64,000 bases of DNA from Pontibaca salina (GTDB lineage: Bacteria; Pseudomonadota; Alphaproteobacteria; Rhodobacterales; Rhodobacteraceae), in the NCBI RefSeq assembly GCF_016307205.1, contig NZ_JAEIJD010000003.1:1-64000 (forward strand), written 5' to 3'. Position 1 is the first letter of the stretch. Each line of letters starts with the position of its first letter. The position numbers were made by a program, and so were the translations under genes. The notes below the pieces were generated by a model. It was not told where the DNA came from, made no database searches, and worked only from the letters and a program-made list of their open reading frames with translations. Positions 1-8,881 of the stretch are shown here, piece by piece.

Positions 1-95
1 ATCGCCGCCGTCAGCGTCGTCTTGCCGTGGTCAACATGGCCAATCGTGCCGATGTTCACATGCGGTTTGTTGCGTTCAAACTTTGACTTTGCCAT
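1..95 (-). CDS. tuf: Elongation factor Tu, N-terminal fragment (runs off the window)
   Basis: Only the first 31 codons are present, reading leftwards out of the window from an ATG at 95-93. The translation begins [20 protein letters not shown] and continues through [11 protein letters not shown], the EF-Tu N-terminus with the G1 P-loop (GHVDHGKT). EF-Tu is the GTPase that delivers aminoacyl-tRNA to the ribosome. No other tuf-cluster gene is visible. The 5' leader contains a short stem-loop at 122-138. The identity is secure although the gene is incomplete. Confidence 0.95.
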   Translation of the reverse strand, partial: MAKSKFERNKPHVNIGTIGHVDHGKTTLTAA

Positions 96-121
96 CGCGT
101 TGGCGCCCTTTTGCATTGATG

Positions 122-138
122 GGGTCGCGCGGCGACCC
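122..138 (-). other. GC-rich stem-loop in the tuf 5' leader
   Basis: A perfect 6-bp inverted repeat (gggtcg / cgaccc) with a 5-nt loop lies 27 nt upstream of the tuf start codon. The position suggests an element of the tuf leader, but there is no T-run, and no function can be read from the sequence alone. Confidence 0.3.
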
Positions 139-166
139 GGTTTTCCCTTATACCGCGCGCCTAATA

Positions 167-183
167 TTCACTTCGCAAGTGAA
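167..183 (-). terminator. Short hairpin just after the lipoprotein gene
   Basis: Inverted repeat ttcactt-cgc-aagtgaa, a 7-bp stem with a 3-nt loop, begins 3 nt after the stop codon of the 186-797 gene. It is AU-rich and is followed on the minus strand by TATT rather than a full T-run. It may separate the lipoprotein gene from tuf transcription; this is a weak call. Confidence 0.3.
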
Positions 184-185
184 AA

Positions 186-797
186 TCAAGCGTTTGATGC
201 TTCCGTGTCTGGGTTGACAGCAGCAGCACCGGCAGCCGGTTTCTCTGTCGCTTCGGGCCGCTTGTCGAACCATCCGTTTTCACGATGCTGTTCGGCCAGC
301 CACTTGCCGATCTGATCCATGGCATTCTCGGCAAGCCCCTGCATCTGTTGCTCTTTTGTGCGATTGCGACCCGAACCGCCGATCGCGGTTTCCGCTGTCG
401 TATCTTCGAGCACCTGAAAGGTCTCGGTTTTCTCATTCAGCTTTTCACCGGCAGCGTCGTCCCAGACCGTCAGGTTGATGATCAGCATCGAGCGCGGGTT
501 GTAGATCAGCGGCACGCCCTTGGGGGCCAGCATATAGCCCTCGACGCTCATCCCGAAATGATAGAGCTGATCGCCCTCGAACCCGCCGAACCGCCGATCC
601 ACGGCCTCGGTCAGCACATCAACCCATTCCTGCTCCGTTGCATCGCGCGAAATCGGGCCTTGCCGCATCTTGCTGGCCACGACGATGTTGTGGCCCAAAT
701 GAAACTCGCCCAGATCCTCGGGCGGCTGGCTCGGGTTCAGATTTGTGCAGGCTGTCATCGTCAACAGCGTCGCCAGCAAGGCAAGGATACGGGTCAT
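186..797 (-). CDS. Conserved hypothetical lipoprotein
   Basis: A 203-aa protein with a short N-terminal signal (MTRILALLATLLTMTAC) whose lipobox ends at Cys17, so it is predicted to be exported and lipid-anchored. A GAGAGAA ribosome site precedes the ATG. After the signal, the protein is soluble and mixed alpha/beta; the C-terminal 25 residues are Ala/Glu/Pro-rich and probably disordered. I do not recognise a named domain. It lies between parC and tuf on the same strand, separated from parC by about 170 nt that holds a copy of a dispersed repeat. The lipoprotein assignment rests on the signal alone and the function is unknown. Confidence 0.75.
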   Translation of the reverse strand: MTRILALLATLLTMTACTNLNPSQPPEDLGEFHLGHNIVVASKMRQGPISRDATEQEWVDVLTEAVDRRFGGFEGDQLYHFGMSVEGYMLAPKGVPLIYNPRSMLIINLTVWDDAAGEKLNEKTETFQVLEDTTAETAIGGSGRNRTKEQQMQGLAENAMDQIGKWLAEQHRENGWFDKRPEATEKPAAGAAAVNPDTEASNA

Positions 798-884
798 GGC
801 GTTCTCTCATTCATGCGTTTGGCGAGGAAAATAGTGTAGATATCGGCATGGCGCAAATATCTTGCGCAGATCGGCGGGTAGGAC

Positions 885-950
885 GGGGGCTGCTGCCCCC
901 AATCGCCTACGGCGATTTCCCCCGCGGGTATTTTCAACCAGAAAGATGAA
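885..950 (-). repeat. Dispersed Rhodobacterales-type intergenic repeat, copy A
   Basis: Downstream of parC. On the plus strand it has a perfect 6-bp hairpin gggggc-tgct-gccccc (885-900), a second perfect hairpin atcgcc-tac-ggcgat (902-916), then GCGGGTATTTTCAACCAGAA and AGATGAAAA. The GGGTATTT...CCAGAAAGA part recurs at 56195-56230, and hairpin-plus-GGATATTT versions occur at 29021-29075 and 63119-63170. Read in the direction of parC it begins within about 20 nt of the stop codon, so it may act as a 3'-end element; it has no T-run. Confidence 0.6.
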
Positions 951-966
951 AACCGAGCGCAATATT

Positions 967-3306
967 TTAGGCAAACCGGTTGTTTCGCGGGAATCCATGG
1001 GGCGGACGTTTGCCGACGCCGGCGCGCTTGCCCAGCCATTCGCTGAGGTCTGGCTCGTGGCGCGTTCGGCCGCCGCCCATTTGCCAGGTCAGTCCGTTGG
1101 CCCAATCGAATGTGGTGACATCCGACAGCCCGCCATCAAGTTCCAGTGCCCCCTGCTTGCCCCGTGCCATGTTGTATTTTTGCATCCGCACGCCCTTGCC
1201 GCGCCCCATTTCGGGAAGTTCCGAAATCGGAAAAACAAGGAACCGCGCGTTTTCCGAAATCACCGCCACATGGTCGCCGGTGACCGGCTTGCAGATCCGG
1301 GCCTGCGCGCCGTCATTGACGTTCAGCACCTGCTTACCGGCCCTGGTCTGCGCAATGACATCGTTTTCGGTGACAACAAAGCCGTTGCCTTCCGAGGATG
1401 CCACCAAAAGCTTGCGATCCGGTGTGTGGATGAAAAGATCGACAATCTCCGCCTCATTGGGCAGATCGACCATAAGACGCAGCGGCTCGCCCATGCCGCG
1501 GCCGCCGGGCAGATTGGCCGCCGGGACGGTATAGAAACGCCCGTTCGAGCCGAACACCAGCAACCGATCCGTGGTTTCCGCATGGAAGATAAAACGCGGA
1601 CCATCGCCGTCGCGGTACTTCAACTCGCGATCGAGGTCGATATGGCCGGTCATGGCCCGGATCCAGCCCATCTGCGAGCAGACCACCGTAATCGGCTCGC
1701 GGTCGATCATCGCCTCGAGTGGGACATCAGGCGTCTCGCCCGCTTCGGCCAGCAAGGTGCGGCGCGCACCGCCGGGGTAATCTTTGCCGAATTGCTTCTT
1801 TGTCTCTTTCAACTGCTCTGAGATACGCGCCCATTGCTTCGTGGCATCGTCTAATAGAGCTTCCAGTTCGGCGCGCTCCGCCGTCAAATCGCTCTGTTCG
1901 CGCAACAGTTCCAGCTCTTCCAAGCGTCGCAGCGAGCGCAGGCGCATGTTCAGAATCGCATCGACCTGCACTTCGCTTAGCGACACCTCGCCCGCCGGCG
2001 CGGGCGGCACGTAATCGGCCTCAGTCATGGCACGGACGTGTTCGCGACCCCAGTCCTCGCGCATCAGGGCCGCCCTGGGATCATCGTCATAACGGATGAT
2101 GTCGATCACCCGGTCGAGATTGAGGAAGGCGATGATGAAGCCTTCCAGCACTTCCAGCCGGTGATCGATCTTGCCGAGCCGATGACGCGCACGGCGCAAC
2201 AACACTTCTTGCCGGTGATCGAGAAAGGCGCGCAACACCTCCTTGAGCGAGCAAACGCGGGGCGTCACCCCGTCGATCAGCACGTTCATGTTCAGCGAGA
2301 AGCGCACCTCAAGATCGCTGCTGCGGAACAGCACACCCATCAGCACCTCGGGGTCGACATTCCGGGAGCGCGGCTCAAGCACCATGCGGACGTCATCAGC
2401 GCTTTCGTCGCGGATATCGGCGAGGATCGGCAGCTTCTTGGTCTGGATCAGATCGGCGATCCGCTCGATCAAGCGCGATTTCTGAACCTGATAGGGGATC
2501 TCGGTGACTACAATCTGCCACTGGCCACGGCCAAGATCCTCGACTTCCCACTTGCAGCGCAGGCGGAACGACCCGCGCCCGGTACGATAGGCGGTGGCAA
2601 TGCTCTCGGGCGGCTCGACCAGCACACCGCCAGTCGGAAAATCAGGGCCGGGAACATATTTCAGCAGCGTATCATCGCGCGCGTCGGGGCTGCGGATCAG
2701 ATGCAGGCAGGCGTCGCAGAGTTCGGCAATGTTGTGGGGCGGGATATTGGTCGCCATGCCCACCGCGATTCCGGATGACCCATTGGCCAGCAGGTGCGGA
2801 AACTGCGCCGGCAGCACCACAGGTTCAGAGAGAGTGCCGTCATAATTGGAGCGAAAATCAACCGCGTCTTCGTTCAGGCCGTCGAGCAGCGCCTCGGCGA
2901 CGATGGTCATGCGGGCTTCGGTATAGCGGGCTGCGGCGGGGTTATCGCCATCGATATTGCCGAAATTGCCCTGCCCGTCCACCAGCGGGTAGCGCACGTT
3001 GAAATCCTGTGCCAGACGCGCCATCGCATCATAGATCGCGGCGTCACCGTGGGGGTGGTAATTCCCCATCACGTCGCCGCTGATCTTGGCGGATTTACGG
3101 AACCCCCCATTGCTGGCCAGACGCAATTCGCGCATCGCATACAGGATGCGGCGATGCACCGGCTTCAGCCCATCGCGGGCATCCGGCAGCGCACGGTGCA
3201 TGATCGTGGACAACGCATAGGTCAGATACCGCTCGCCAATGGCGCGGCGCAGCGGTTCGGCGAATTCGCCGGTCTTGGGGGTTTGGTCATCGGTCAGATC
3301 GGTCAT
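967..3306 (-). CDS. parC: DNA topoisomerase IV subunit A
   Basis: 779 aa. ParC is the breakage-reunion subunit of topoisomerase IV, which works with ParE in a heterotetramer to decatenate replicated chromosomes. The start is placed at the ATG at 3306 ([15 protein letters not shown]) because the extra 34 codons upstream do not resemble the family. The winged-helix/tower core carries the active-site tyrosine at Tyr128 ([10 protein letters not shown]), and the C-terminal half forms the beta-pinwheel. Blades with TRAGKQVLN and [11 protein letters not shown], and the absence of a GyrA box, favour ParC over GyrA. The quinolone-determining segment reads [10 protein letters not shown], with Ala89 at the position of E. 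coli Ser80. Confidence 0.95.
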   Translation of the reverse strand: MTDLTDDQTPKTGEFAEPLRRAIGERYLTYALSTIMHRALPDARDGLKPVHRRILYAMRELRLASNGGFRKSAKISGDVMGNYHPHGDAAIYDAMARLAQDFNVRYPLVDGQGNFGNIDGDNPAAARYTEARMTIVAEALLDGLNEDAVDFRSNYDGTLSEPVVLPAQFPHLLANGSSGIAVGMATNIPPHNIAELCDACLHLIRSPDARDDTLLKYVPGPDFPTGGVLVEPPESIATAYRTGRGSFRLRCKWEVEDLGRGQWQIVVTEIPYQVQKSRLIERIADLIQTKKLPILADIRDESADDVRMVLEPRSRNVDPEVLMGVLFRSSDLEVRFSLNMNVLIDGVTPRVCSLKEVLRAFLDHRQEVLLRRARHRLGKIDHRLEVLEGFIIAFLNLDRVIDIIRYDDDPRAALMREDWGREHVRAMTEADYVPPAPAGEVSLSEVQVDAILNMRLRSLRRLEELELLREQSDLTAERAELEALLDDATKQWARISEQLKETKKQFGKDYPGGARRTLLAEAGETPDVPLEAMIDREPITVVCSQMGWIRAMTGHIDLDRELKYRDGDGPRFIFHAETTDRLLVFGSNGRFYTVPAANLPGGRGMGEPLRLMVDLPNEAEIVDLFIHTPDRKLLVASSEGNGFVVTENDVIAQTRAGKQVLNVNDGAQARICKPVTGDHVAVISENARFLVFPISELPEMGRGKGVRMQKYNMARGKQGALELDGGLSDVTTFDWANGLTWQMGGGRTRHEPDLSEWLGKRAGVGKRPPHGFPRNNRFA

Positions 3307-3456
3307 TCGTGCCTGATACGCCGGCTGCGCACGCCCGTAAAGCCACTCAGTGAAGCCTAGGCGTCGCAACGAATCCTGACAGGGCAGCGCAGAAAGAGGA
3401 ACCGGCACGCCCTGCTGGCAGTTGTGCTTAAAAGGTGGGCCAGGGGAGAGTTTGTT

Positions 3457-4044
3457 GTGAAACGCTTTGTTCTTCTGACATTCTTTTTTCTGGGCTGGGC
3501 TTTCTACGAAATGAGTGGGGGGAGCGACTTTCGCCCCCCCGAACCGCCGACGGCTATAGCGCAGGCAGAACCGGGCGAAAACCGCCCCACCGCCACAGGA
3601 AATTCAGATGGTTTTGATGCCCGCCCGATGATCACGAATTTGCGGGCAAAACCCGAGAAACGGCCAATACAAGAAAGTGCGTCCCGAAAAGATGCCATCC
3701 AGACCAGCCTTGAGAGCGGCCCCGTGATCCTTTCGGATTCGCGCGCCGATTCCGGCGATGGCACAGGCGTGCGAGTGGCTACGCTGGAGCCAAATGACAT
3801 CACTCTTGCACCCTCTGGCCCGCATAAGACCGATTTCCGCGAGATCGACATTCGCCTGGTTATCGGCACCAACGTGAATATGCGGCAAGGGCCGGGAACC
3901 TCATATCCGGTGATTGCCCGCATGGATCTGGGCGACAAGGTTGAAGTGCTGAGTGATCCCGGCAATGGCTGGCTACGGCTGCGCAATTTGCGCGAAATGC
4001 GGATCGGGTGGATTGCGGCGTCGCTGATTGGCAAGGAGCGCTGA
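3457..4044 (+). CDS. SH3-like (SH3b) domain protein, membrane-anchored or secreted
   Basis: 195 aa from a GTG at 3457, chosen because GGGGAGAG lies 6 nt upstream; a GTG at 3424 would add 11 residues without a ribosome site. The N-terminus (VKRFVLLTFFFLGWAFYE) is a signal peptide or anchor. Residues about 20-125 are low-complexity and proline-rich. The C-terminal ~60 residues form a bacterial SH3 domain (VNMRQGPGTSYPVIARMDLG, then GWLRLRNL and GWIAASLI). Such domains usually bind peptidoglycan or peptides in the periplasm. The gene diverges from parC with about 150 nt between the starts. The specific role is unknown. Confidence 0.8.
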   Translation: MKRFVLLTFFFLGWAFYEMSGGSDFRPPEPPTAIAQAEPGENRPTATGNSDGFDARPMITNLRAKPEKRPIQESASRKDAIQTSLESGPVILSDSRADSGDGTGVRVATLEPNDITLAPSGPHKTDFREIDIRLVIGTNVNMRQGPGTSYPVIARMDLGDKVEVLSDPGNGWLRLRNLREMRIGWIAASLIGKER

Positions 4045-4114
4045 GACGGTTTGCTTGCCCCCAGTACAGCCAGAGGGCATAGCAGCACCAACACGCAGCT
4101 AAGAACCGAGCTTC

Positions 4115-4942
4115 ATGCAGAAAACCATTCTTATCACCGGTTGCTCTTCGGGCATCGGCGCGGATGCGGCACACGGATTGCGGGCGCGCGGCTGGCGGGT
4201 CTTTGCCTCTTGCCGCCAAGAAGCCGACTGTGAACGTCTGCGCAGCGAGGGGTTCGACAGCCCCCGCATCGACTATTGCGATGAAGATTCCATCCGCGAC
4301 GGTCTTGCCGAAGTACTCGAGGCCACGGGCGGACGGCTGGATGCGCTGTTCAACAATGGCGCACACCAGATGGCCGGACTGGTCGAGGACCTGCCCCGCG
4401 ACGGCATGCGCGCGATTTTCGAAGCCAATCTGCTTGGCTGGCACGATCTGACGCGGCAAGTGATCCCGGTGATGCGCGCGCAAGGGCACGGGCGCATCGT
4501 ACAATGCTCTTCGGTGCTTGGGCTTGTCGCGATTCCTTGGCGCGGGGCCTATATCGCGACCAAATTCGCGCTGGAGGGGCTGAGCGACACCATGCGCGTC
4601 GAATTGCGCGGCACCGGTATCGATGTCGTCTTGATCGCACCCGGTCCGATCACTACCAAACTCCGCGAAAAGGGCATCCCCTATTTCGAGCGTTATATCG
4701 ACTGGAGAAACTCGGCCCGGCGCGCGGATTACGAAGCCCACCTTATTCCCCGTATGTATCAGGACAGCGGGCGCGACCCGTTCGAGCTGGCCGCCTCGGC
4801 GGTCACCGCCAAGCTGGTCCGCGCCTTGGACAGCCGCAAGCCAAAACCGCGCTATTATGTGACCACCCCCACCTATTTGGCTGGTTATCTGCGCCGGGTA
4901 TTGTCGACCCGAATGATCGACCGGATCGTGTCGCGACTTTGA
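4115..4942 (+). CDS. Short-chain dehydrogenase/reductase (SDR) family protein
   Basis: 275 aa, the usual size for a classical SDR. It has the cofactor-binding TGCSSGIG at residues 8-15, an NNGAH in place of the canonical NNAG, the catalytic Ser in QCSSVLG, and the YIATK active-site Tyr-Lys pair. The C-terminal third (YYVTTPTYLAGYLRRVLSTR) resembles SDRs annotated in other proteobacteria without a settled substrate. It is an NAD(P)-dependent oxidoreductase, probably cytosolic. It lies between the SH3 protein and the HIG1/pduO/etf genes and may start that operon. The substrate cannot be inferred. Confidence 0.85.
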   Translation: MQKTILITGCSSGIGADAAHGLRARGWRVFASCRQEADCERLRSEGFDSPRIDYCDEDSIRDGLAEVLEATGGRLDALFNNGAHQMAGLVEDLPRDGMRAIFEANLLGWHDLTRQVIPVMRAQGHGRIVQCSSVLGLVAIPWRGAYIATKFALEGLSDTMRVELRGTGIDVVLIAPGPITTKLREKGIPYFERYIDWRNSARRADYEAHLIPRMYQDSGRDPFELAASAVTAKLVRALDSRKPKPRYYVTTPTYLAGYLRRVLSTRMIDRIVSRL

Positions 4943-5012
4943 AAAAGCGGTTCGCTTTTTGGCGGACCATGCGCTAGGCCTTGATGCAGAAACAAACAGG
5001 AAGCGCAAACGC

Positions 5013-5216
5013 ATGGACGATCCCTTTTTCGTTGTGGTTCTGGTATCGGTACTGGTCGTTGCCGTCATCCTGCTGATCGGGATCGGCGGCTTTGCCAAAG
5101 GCGGGAGATTTAACCGGAAGTACAGCAACAAGTTGATGCGCTTGCGGATTGTGGCACAGTTGATCGCGGTTGTGCTGATTGCGATCTATGTTTGGACGCG
5201 CGGCTTCGGAGGATAG
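5013..5216 (+). CDS. Twin-transmembrane HIG1-type small membrane protein
   Basis: 67 aa, starting at the ATG at 5013 preceded by AGGAAGCG; upstream in-frame codons belong to the SDR 3' region. Two hydrophobic helices (residues ~7-26 and ~46-62) flank a basic loop with GGFAKGGRFNRKYSNKLMRL, which is the HIG1 signature (IGGFAKGG...NRKYSNKLMR). HIG1 proteins in alphaproteobacteria and mitochondria associate with respiratory supercomplexes, especially cytochrome oxidase; a similar role here is inference. The stop lies 4 nt before the start of the cobalamin adenosyltransferase gene, suggesting co-translation. Confidence 0.85.
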   Translation: MDDPFFVVVLVSVLVVAVILLIGIGGFAKGGRFNRKYSNKLMRLRIVAQLIAVVLIAIYVWTRGFGG

Positions 5217-5220
5217 TAAC

Positions 5221-5793
5221 ATGGTAGTCCTGAACAAGATCTACACACGCACCGGCGATGCCGGGGAAACGGCGCTGGGGGATGGCGCCCGGGTGCCGAA
5301 ATATTCGCCGCGTGTCGCCGCCTATGGCACCACGGATGAATTGAATTCCCATCTCGGGGTTGCCCGGCTGCACGCGCAGGGGGAAACCGATACCGCCCTG
5401 TCGCGCATCCAGAACGACCTGTTCGACCTGGGCGCCGATTTGTGTCGGCCCGATATGGCAAGTGACGACAAGGCGGAATACCCGCCGCTGCGGATCAATG
5501 ACGAAATGGTCAAACGTCTGGAAGCCGAGATCGACGTGATGAATACCAGCCTTGACCCGCTGCGCAGCTTCATCCTGCCCGGCGGCACGGCACTGGCGGC
5601 GCATCTGCATGTCTGCCGCACTGTGGCCCGCCGGGCCGAGCGGCTGGCCATCGAATTATCGGCAACCGAGGATGTGAACGGCGCAGCGATCCGTTACCTC
5701 AACCGCCTCAGCGACTGGTTTTTCGTGGCGGCGCGCATGGCCAATGATAGCGGCAAGGACGATGTGTTGTGGGTTCCGGGGGCGAATCGATAG
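5221..5793 (+). CDS. pduO: PduO-type ATP:cob(I)alamin adenosyltransferase
   Basis: 190 aa from the ATG at 5221, with GGAGG 7 nt upstream. The enzyme transfers the 5'-deoxyadenosyl group of ATP to cob(I)alamin, giving adenosylcobalamin. Diagnostic features are the N-terminal ATP site YTRTGDAGETALGDG (residues 8-22), the helical bundle with RTVARRAERLAIEL, and the C-terminal YLNRLSDWFFVAAR. The coenzyme serves the mutases of the ethylmalonyl-CoA and methylmalonyl-CoA routes, consistent with mcd and the epimerase elsewhere in the window. It sits 4 nt after the HIG1 gene and upstream of etfBA. Confidence 0.93.
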   Translation: MVVLNKIYTRTGDAGETALGDGARVPKYSPRVAAYGTTDELNSHLGVARLHAQGETDTALSRIQNDLFDLGADLCRPDMASDDKAEYPPLRINDEMVKRLEAEIDVMNTSLDPLRSFILPGGTALAAHLHVCRTVARRAERLAIELSATEDVNGAAIRYLNRLSDWFFVAARMANDSGKDDVLWVPGANR

Positions 5794-5830
5794 CCGCGAC
5801 GTAATAATGTTGCGCGCGACGCGGCTTTTT
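5793..5830 (+). terminator. Possible intrinsic terminator after pduO
   Basis: The stem gccgcg (5793-5798) pairs with cgcggc (5820-5825) across a 21-nt loop and is followed by five T residues (5826-5830). It overlaps the last base of the pduO stop codon. The long loop makes it a weaker candidate than the etfA terminator. If active, it would separate pduO from etfBA. Confidence 0.4.
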
Positions 5831-5926
5831 GCCCTATTTTCGTGTGCATTGGCCCGCTATCACATGCAGCACTAGTCTTTGGGAACGAGTCGCGCAAGAC
5901 TCGGCAGTACGAGGAGAGAACCGCAG

Positions 5927-6685
5927 ATGAAGGTATTGGTGCCCGTCAAGCGCGTGATCGATTATAACGTGAAGGTCCGCGTCAAGGCGGACGGAAGCGG
6001 CGTCGATCTGGCCAATGTTAAGATGTCGATGAACCCGTTCGATGAAATTGCCGTGGAAGAGGCGATTCGCCTCAAAGAAGCCGGGAAGGTCGAAGAGATC
6101 GTCGCCGTGTCGATCGGTGTGAAACAGGCGCAGGAAACGCTGCGCACGGCGCTGGCGATGGGGGCAGACCGGGCCATTTTGGTCGTCGCTGCCGAGGACG
6201 TGCATCAGGATATCGAGCCGCTGGCCGTGGCCAAGATTCTGGCCAAGGTGGTCGAAGAGGAACAGCCCGGCCTTGTCATCGCGGGCAAACAGGCGATCGA
6301 CAACGACATGAACGCCACCGGGCAGATGCTGGCCGCGCTGCTGGGCTGGAGCCAGGGCACCTTTGCCAGTAAGCTCGCGATTGAGGGTGATCACGCGCTG
6401 GTCACGCGCGAGGTGGATGGCGGGTTGCAGACGGTCAAGGTCAAGATGCCTACGATTGTGACCGTTGATCTGCGCTTGAACGAACCGCGCTATGCGTCCT
6501 TGCCCAACATCATGAAGGCAAAGAAAAAGCCGTTGGAAGAAAAGACCGCCGCCGATTACGGCGTCGACGTCACCCCGCGCCTCGAAATTGTAACGACCAG
6601 CGAACCGCCCCAGCGCGCCGCCGGGGTCAAGGTCGGCTCGGTCGATGAACTTGTTGCGAAACTGAAAGAAGCGGGGGCTGTGTGA
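5927..6685 (+). CDS. etfB: Electron transfer flavoprotein subunit beta
   Basis: 252 aa from the ATG at 5927, with GAGGAGAG upstream, in line with the usual length of about 250. ETF-beta binds AMP and forms the ETF heterodimer with EtfA, which collects electrons from acyl-CoA dehydrogenases and passes them to ETF-ubiquinone oxidoreductase. The N-terminus ([17 protein letters not shown]) and the family signature [20 protein letters not shown] near residue 190 are diagnostic. Its stop overlaps the etfA start by one base (TGATG), so the subunits are translationally coupled. A hairpin (cgagtc/gactcg, about 5886-5903) lies in the leader. Confidence 0.97.
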   Translation: MKVLVPVKRVIDYNVKVRVKADGSGVDLANVKMSMNPFDEIAVEEAIRLKEAGKVEEIVAVSIGVKQAQETLRTALAMGADRAILVVAAEDVHQDIEPLAVAKILAKVVEEEQPGLVIAGKQAIDNDMNATGQMLAALLGWSQGTFASKLAIEGDHALVTREVDGGLQTVKVKMPTIVTVDLRLNEPRYASLPNIMKAKKKPLEEKTAADYGVDVTPRLEIVTTSEPPQRAAGVKVGSVDELVAKLKEAGAV

Positions 6686-7614
6686 TGGCTGTTCTTCTCC
6701 TTGCCGAAGTGACCGATGGTGAACTGGCGCTGGACGCCACCGCCAAAACTGTGACCGCCGCCGCCGAACTGGGCGAAGTCACCGTGCTGTGCTGCGGCAC
6801 GAGTGCCGCCGCCGCCGGCGACGCTGCCGCGAAGATCGAAGGCGTCGCGAAGGTGCTGGTGGCCGAAAACGAAAGCTTGGGCCATCGTCTCGCCGAATCG
6901 ACCGCGGCGCTGATCGTCAGCTTGGCCGATGATTACGAACATATCGTGGCCCCGGCGACCACTGACGCCAAGAACGTCCTGCCCCGCGTCGCCGCGCTTC
7001 TGGATGTGATGGTGATTTCCGATGTCTCGGCTGTGGTCGATGGCGATACCTTTGAACGCCCCGTCTATGCCGGTAACGCGGTGCAGACGGTGAAATCGAA
7101 GGATGTAAAAAAAGTCGTTTCGATCCGCACCTCGACTTTTGACGCCGCCGGAGAGCAGGGCGCCGCGCCAGTTGAAACCGTCAACGCCGCCGAGGACCCC
7201 GGCCTGTCGGAATGGGTTGAGGACAAGGTCGCCGAGAGCGACCGCCCTGAATTGACCAGCGCCGGCGTTGTCGTCTCCGGTGGCCGCGGTCTGGGATCAG
7301 AAGAAGATTTCGAACTGATCGAAAAGCTGGCCGACAAACTGGGCGGCGCGGTCGGAGCCTCGCGCGCGGCGGTCGATTCGGGCTATGCGCCCAATGACTG
7401 GCAGGTGGGGCAGACCGGCAAAGTCGTTGCACCAGACCTATACATCGCTGTCGGCATATCTGGTGCGATCCAGCACCTCGCGGGGATGAAGGATTCCAAG
7501 ATTATCGTCGCGATCAATAAGGACGAAGAAGCGCCGATTTTTCAGGTGGCAGATTACGGACTGGTCGCCGACCTGTTCACCGCGCTGCCGGAACTGATCG
7601 AGAAACTCGACTGA
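6685..7614 (+). CDS. etfA: Electron transfer flavoprotein subunit alpha
   Basis: 309 aa from the ATG at 6685, which shares a base with the etfB stop; a GTG one codon earlier is less likely. EtfA carries the FAD domain in its C-terminal third: [51 protein letters not shown] and [20 protein letters not shown] are the conserved FAD-binding segments. With EtfB it links fatty acyl-CoA, methylsuccinyl-CoA and related dehydrogenases to the quinone pool. The gene ends just before a strong terminator, so etfBA is a complete unit. Confidence 0.97.
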   Translation: MAVLLLAEVTDGELALDATAKTVTAAAELGEVTVLCCGTSAAAAGDAAAKIEGVAKVLVAENESLGHRLAESTAALIVSLADDYEHIVAPATTDAKNVLPRVAALLDVMVISDVSAVVDGDTFERPVYAGNAVQTVKSKDVKKVVSIRTSTFDAAGEQGAAPVETVNAAEDPGLSEWVEDKVAESDRPELTSAGVVVSGGRGLGSEEDFELIEKLADKLGGAVGASRAAVDSGYAPNDWQVGQTGKVVAPDLYIAVGISGAIQHLAGMKDSKIIVAINKDEEAPIFQVADYGLVADLFTALPELIEKLD

Positions 7615-7644
7615 TCCAAGGCCGCCCCAGCCCTCGGGATTTGG

Positions 7645-7676
7645 AAAGGCTCGCCATGATTGGCGGGCCTTTCTAT
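7645..7676 (+). terminator. Strong intrinsic terminator of etfBA
   Basis: A 12-bp stem, aaaggctcgcca (7645-7656) against tggcgggccttt (7661-7672), with one G-U wobble and a TGAT loop, followed by CTATT. It lies 30 nt after the etfA stop. The A/T ends of the stem give terminator character in both directions. Confidence 0.8.
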
Positions 7677-7971
7677 TGTCCATCTCACAAGGCCAACTCC
7701 GCCATCAGGCGATCCGCGATGACGCGATGCATGGCCGCACCGATTAAGTGCCCCGCCCCATAGCGACAAGACATTTCATATGGCGAGCGCGCGCTTCTCA
7801 CTCCAGAATCGTTGCAGCCAACTCAGTTCCTGTTTGTCCGTGATCAGGTTTGCAGCCCATCCGTTGCCATTCAGTCAAACCGAGAATTTGCGATAAATTT
7901 GCAGCATCGCGGCCCCTTGTGGCGTCCCCCGCATCGCCGATAAGGTGCTGCAAAATAGCTTGAAGGGCACA
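7677..7971. other. Intergenic region between etfA terminator and hbd, no gene seen
   Basis: About 295 nt without a convincing coding frame. Minus-strand frames at 7554-7769 and 7798-7983 lack ribosome sites and recognisable residues. The region must hold the hbd promoter, but I could not pick confident -35/-10 boxes. Base composition is lower in GC than in the flanking genes. Confidence 0.4.
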
Positions 7972-7975
7972 ATGG

Positions 7976-8851
7976 ATGAGCATTCAGTCAGTCGGTGTGA
8001 TCGGAGCGGGACAAATGGGCAATGGCATTGCCCATGTTATGGCGCTGGCCGGATATGACGTGCTGGTGACCGACATCAGCCAAGACGCACTGGATGAGGC
8101 CCTGTCGCTGATCAAAAGGAATATGTCACGTCAGGTGAGTCGCGAAAAAATCGCGCCCGAAGCCATGGATGCCGCGCTAAAGCAGATCCGGACCACGCTG
8201 AAACTGTCGGATCTGGGCCATAGCGACCTGATCATCGAAGCCGCGACCGAACGCGAAAGTGTGAAACAGGCGATATTTGAAGACCTGCTGCCGCATCTCA
8301 AACCCGAGACGATCCTCACTTCGAACACATCCTCGATCTCGATTACCCGGCTTGCCAGCGTGACCGACCGCCCTGAACGGTTCATGGGCTTTCATTTCAT
8401 GAACCCGGTGCCGGTGATGCAATTGGTCGAACTGATTCGTGGCATTGCCACCGACGAGGCGACCTTTAAGGCCTGCAAGGCCGTGGTGGATCGGCTGAAC
8501 AAAACCGCAGCTTCAGCCGAAGATTTCCCCGGTTTCATCGTCAACCGCATCCTGATGCCGATGATCAACGAGGCGGTTTACACCCTGTATGAAGGTGTGG
8601 GCAGCGTGCTTTCCATCGACGAATCGATGAAACTGGGTGCCAATCACCCGATGGGGCCATTGGAATTGGCGGATTTCATCGGCTTGGATACGTGCCTTGC
8701 GATCATGAACGTGCTGCATGAAGGATTGGCCGACACCAAATACCGACCCTGCCCGCTTTTGACCAAATATGTCGAAGCCGGATGGCTGGGCCGCAAGACC
8801 CAACGGGGATTTTATGATTATCGCGGCGAGACACCGGTACCAACGCGGTAA
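7976..8851 (+). CDS. hbd: 3-hydroxybutyryl-CoA dehydrogenase
   Basis: 291 aa. This NAD(P)-dependent enzyme interconverts acetoacetyl-CoA and 3-hydroxybutyryl-CoA. The Rossmann motif GAGQMG is at residues 10-15, the catalytic His is His140 in GFHFMNPVPVMQL, and the C-terminal domain has NHPMGPLELADFIGLDTCL and ends WLGRKTQRGFYDY, all typical of the family. It lies after etfBA, as in many Rhodobacterales, but behind a terminator, so it is probably transcribed separately. The product feeds butyrate/PHB metabolism or the ethylmalonyl-CoA route. The ATG at 7976 gives the canonical N-terminus; an out-of-frame ATG sits at 7972. Confidence 0.95.
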   Translation: MSIQSVGVIGAGQMGNGIAHVMALAGYDVLVTDISQDALDEALSLIKRNMSRQVSREKIAPEAMDAALKQIRTTLKLSDLGHSDLIIEAATERESVKQAIFEDLLPHLKPETILTSNTSSISITRLASVTDRPERFMGFHFMNPVPVMQLVELIRGIATDEATFKACKAVVDRLNKTAASAEDFPGFIVNRILMPMINEAVYTLYEGVGSVLSIDESMKLGANHPMGPLELADFIGLDTCLAIMNVLHEGLADTKYRPCPLLTKYVEAGWLGRKTQRGFYDYRGETPVPTR

Positions 8852-8881
8852 GGCGACCCAATCCCGCTTTGTGCAAACAGG

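Noticed and set aside
3860-5131. 423-codon minus-strand open frame across SH3 protein, SDR and HIG1 genes
   Set aside because: It is the antisense shadow of three well-supported plus-strand genes; no ribosome site and no recognisable family residues.
7798-7983. 61-codon minus-strand frame upstream of hbd
   Set aside because: No ribosome site, overlaps the hbd start, no conserved-looking segment.
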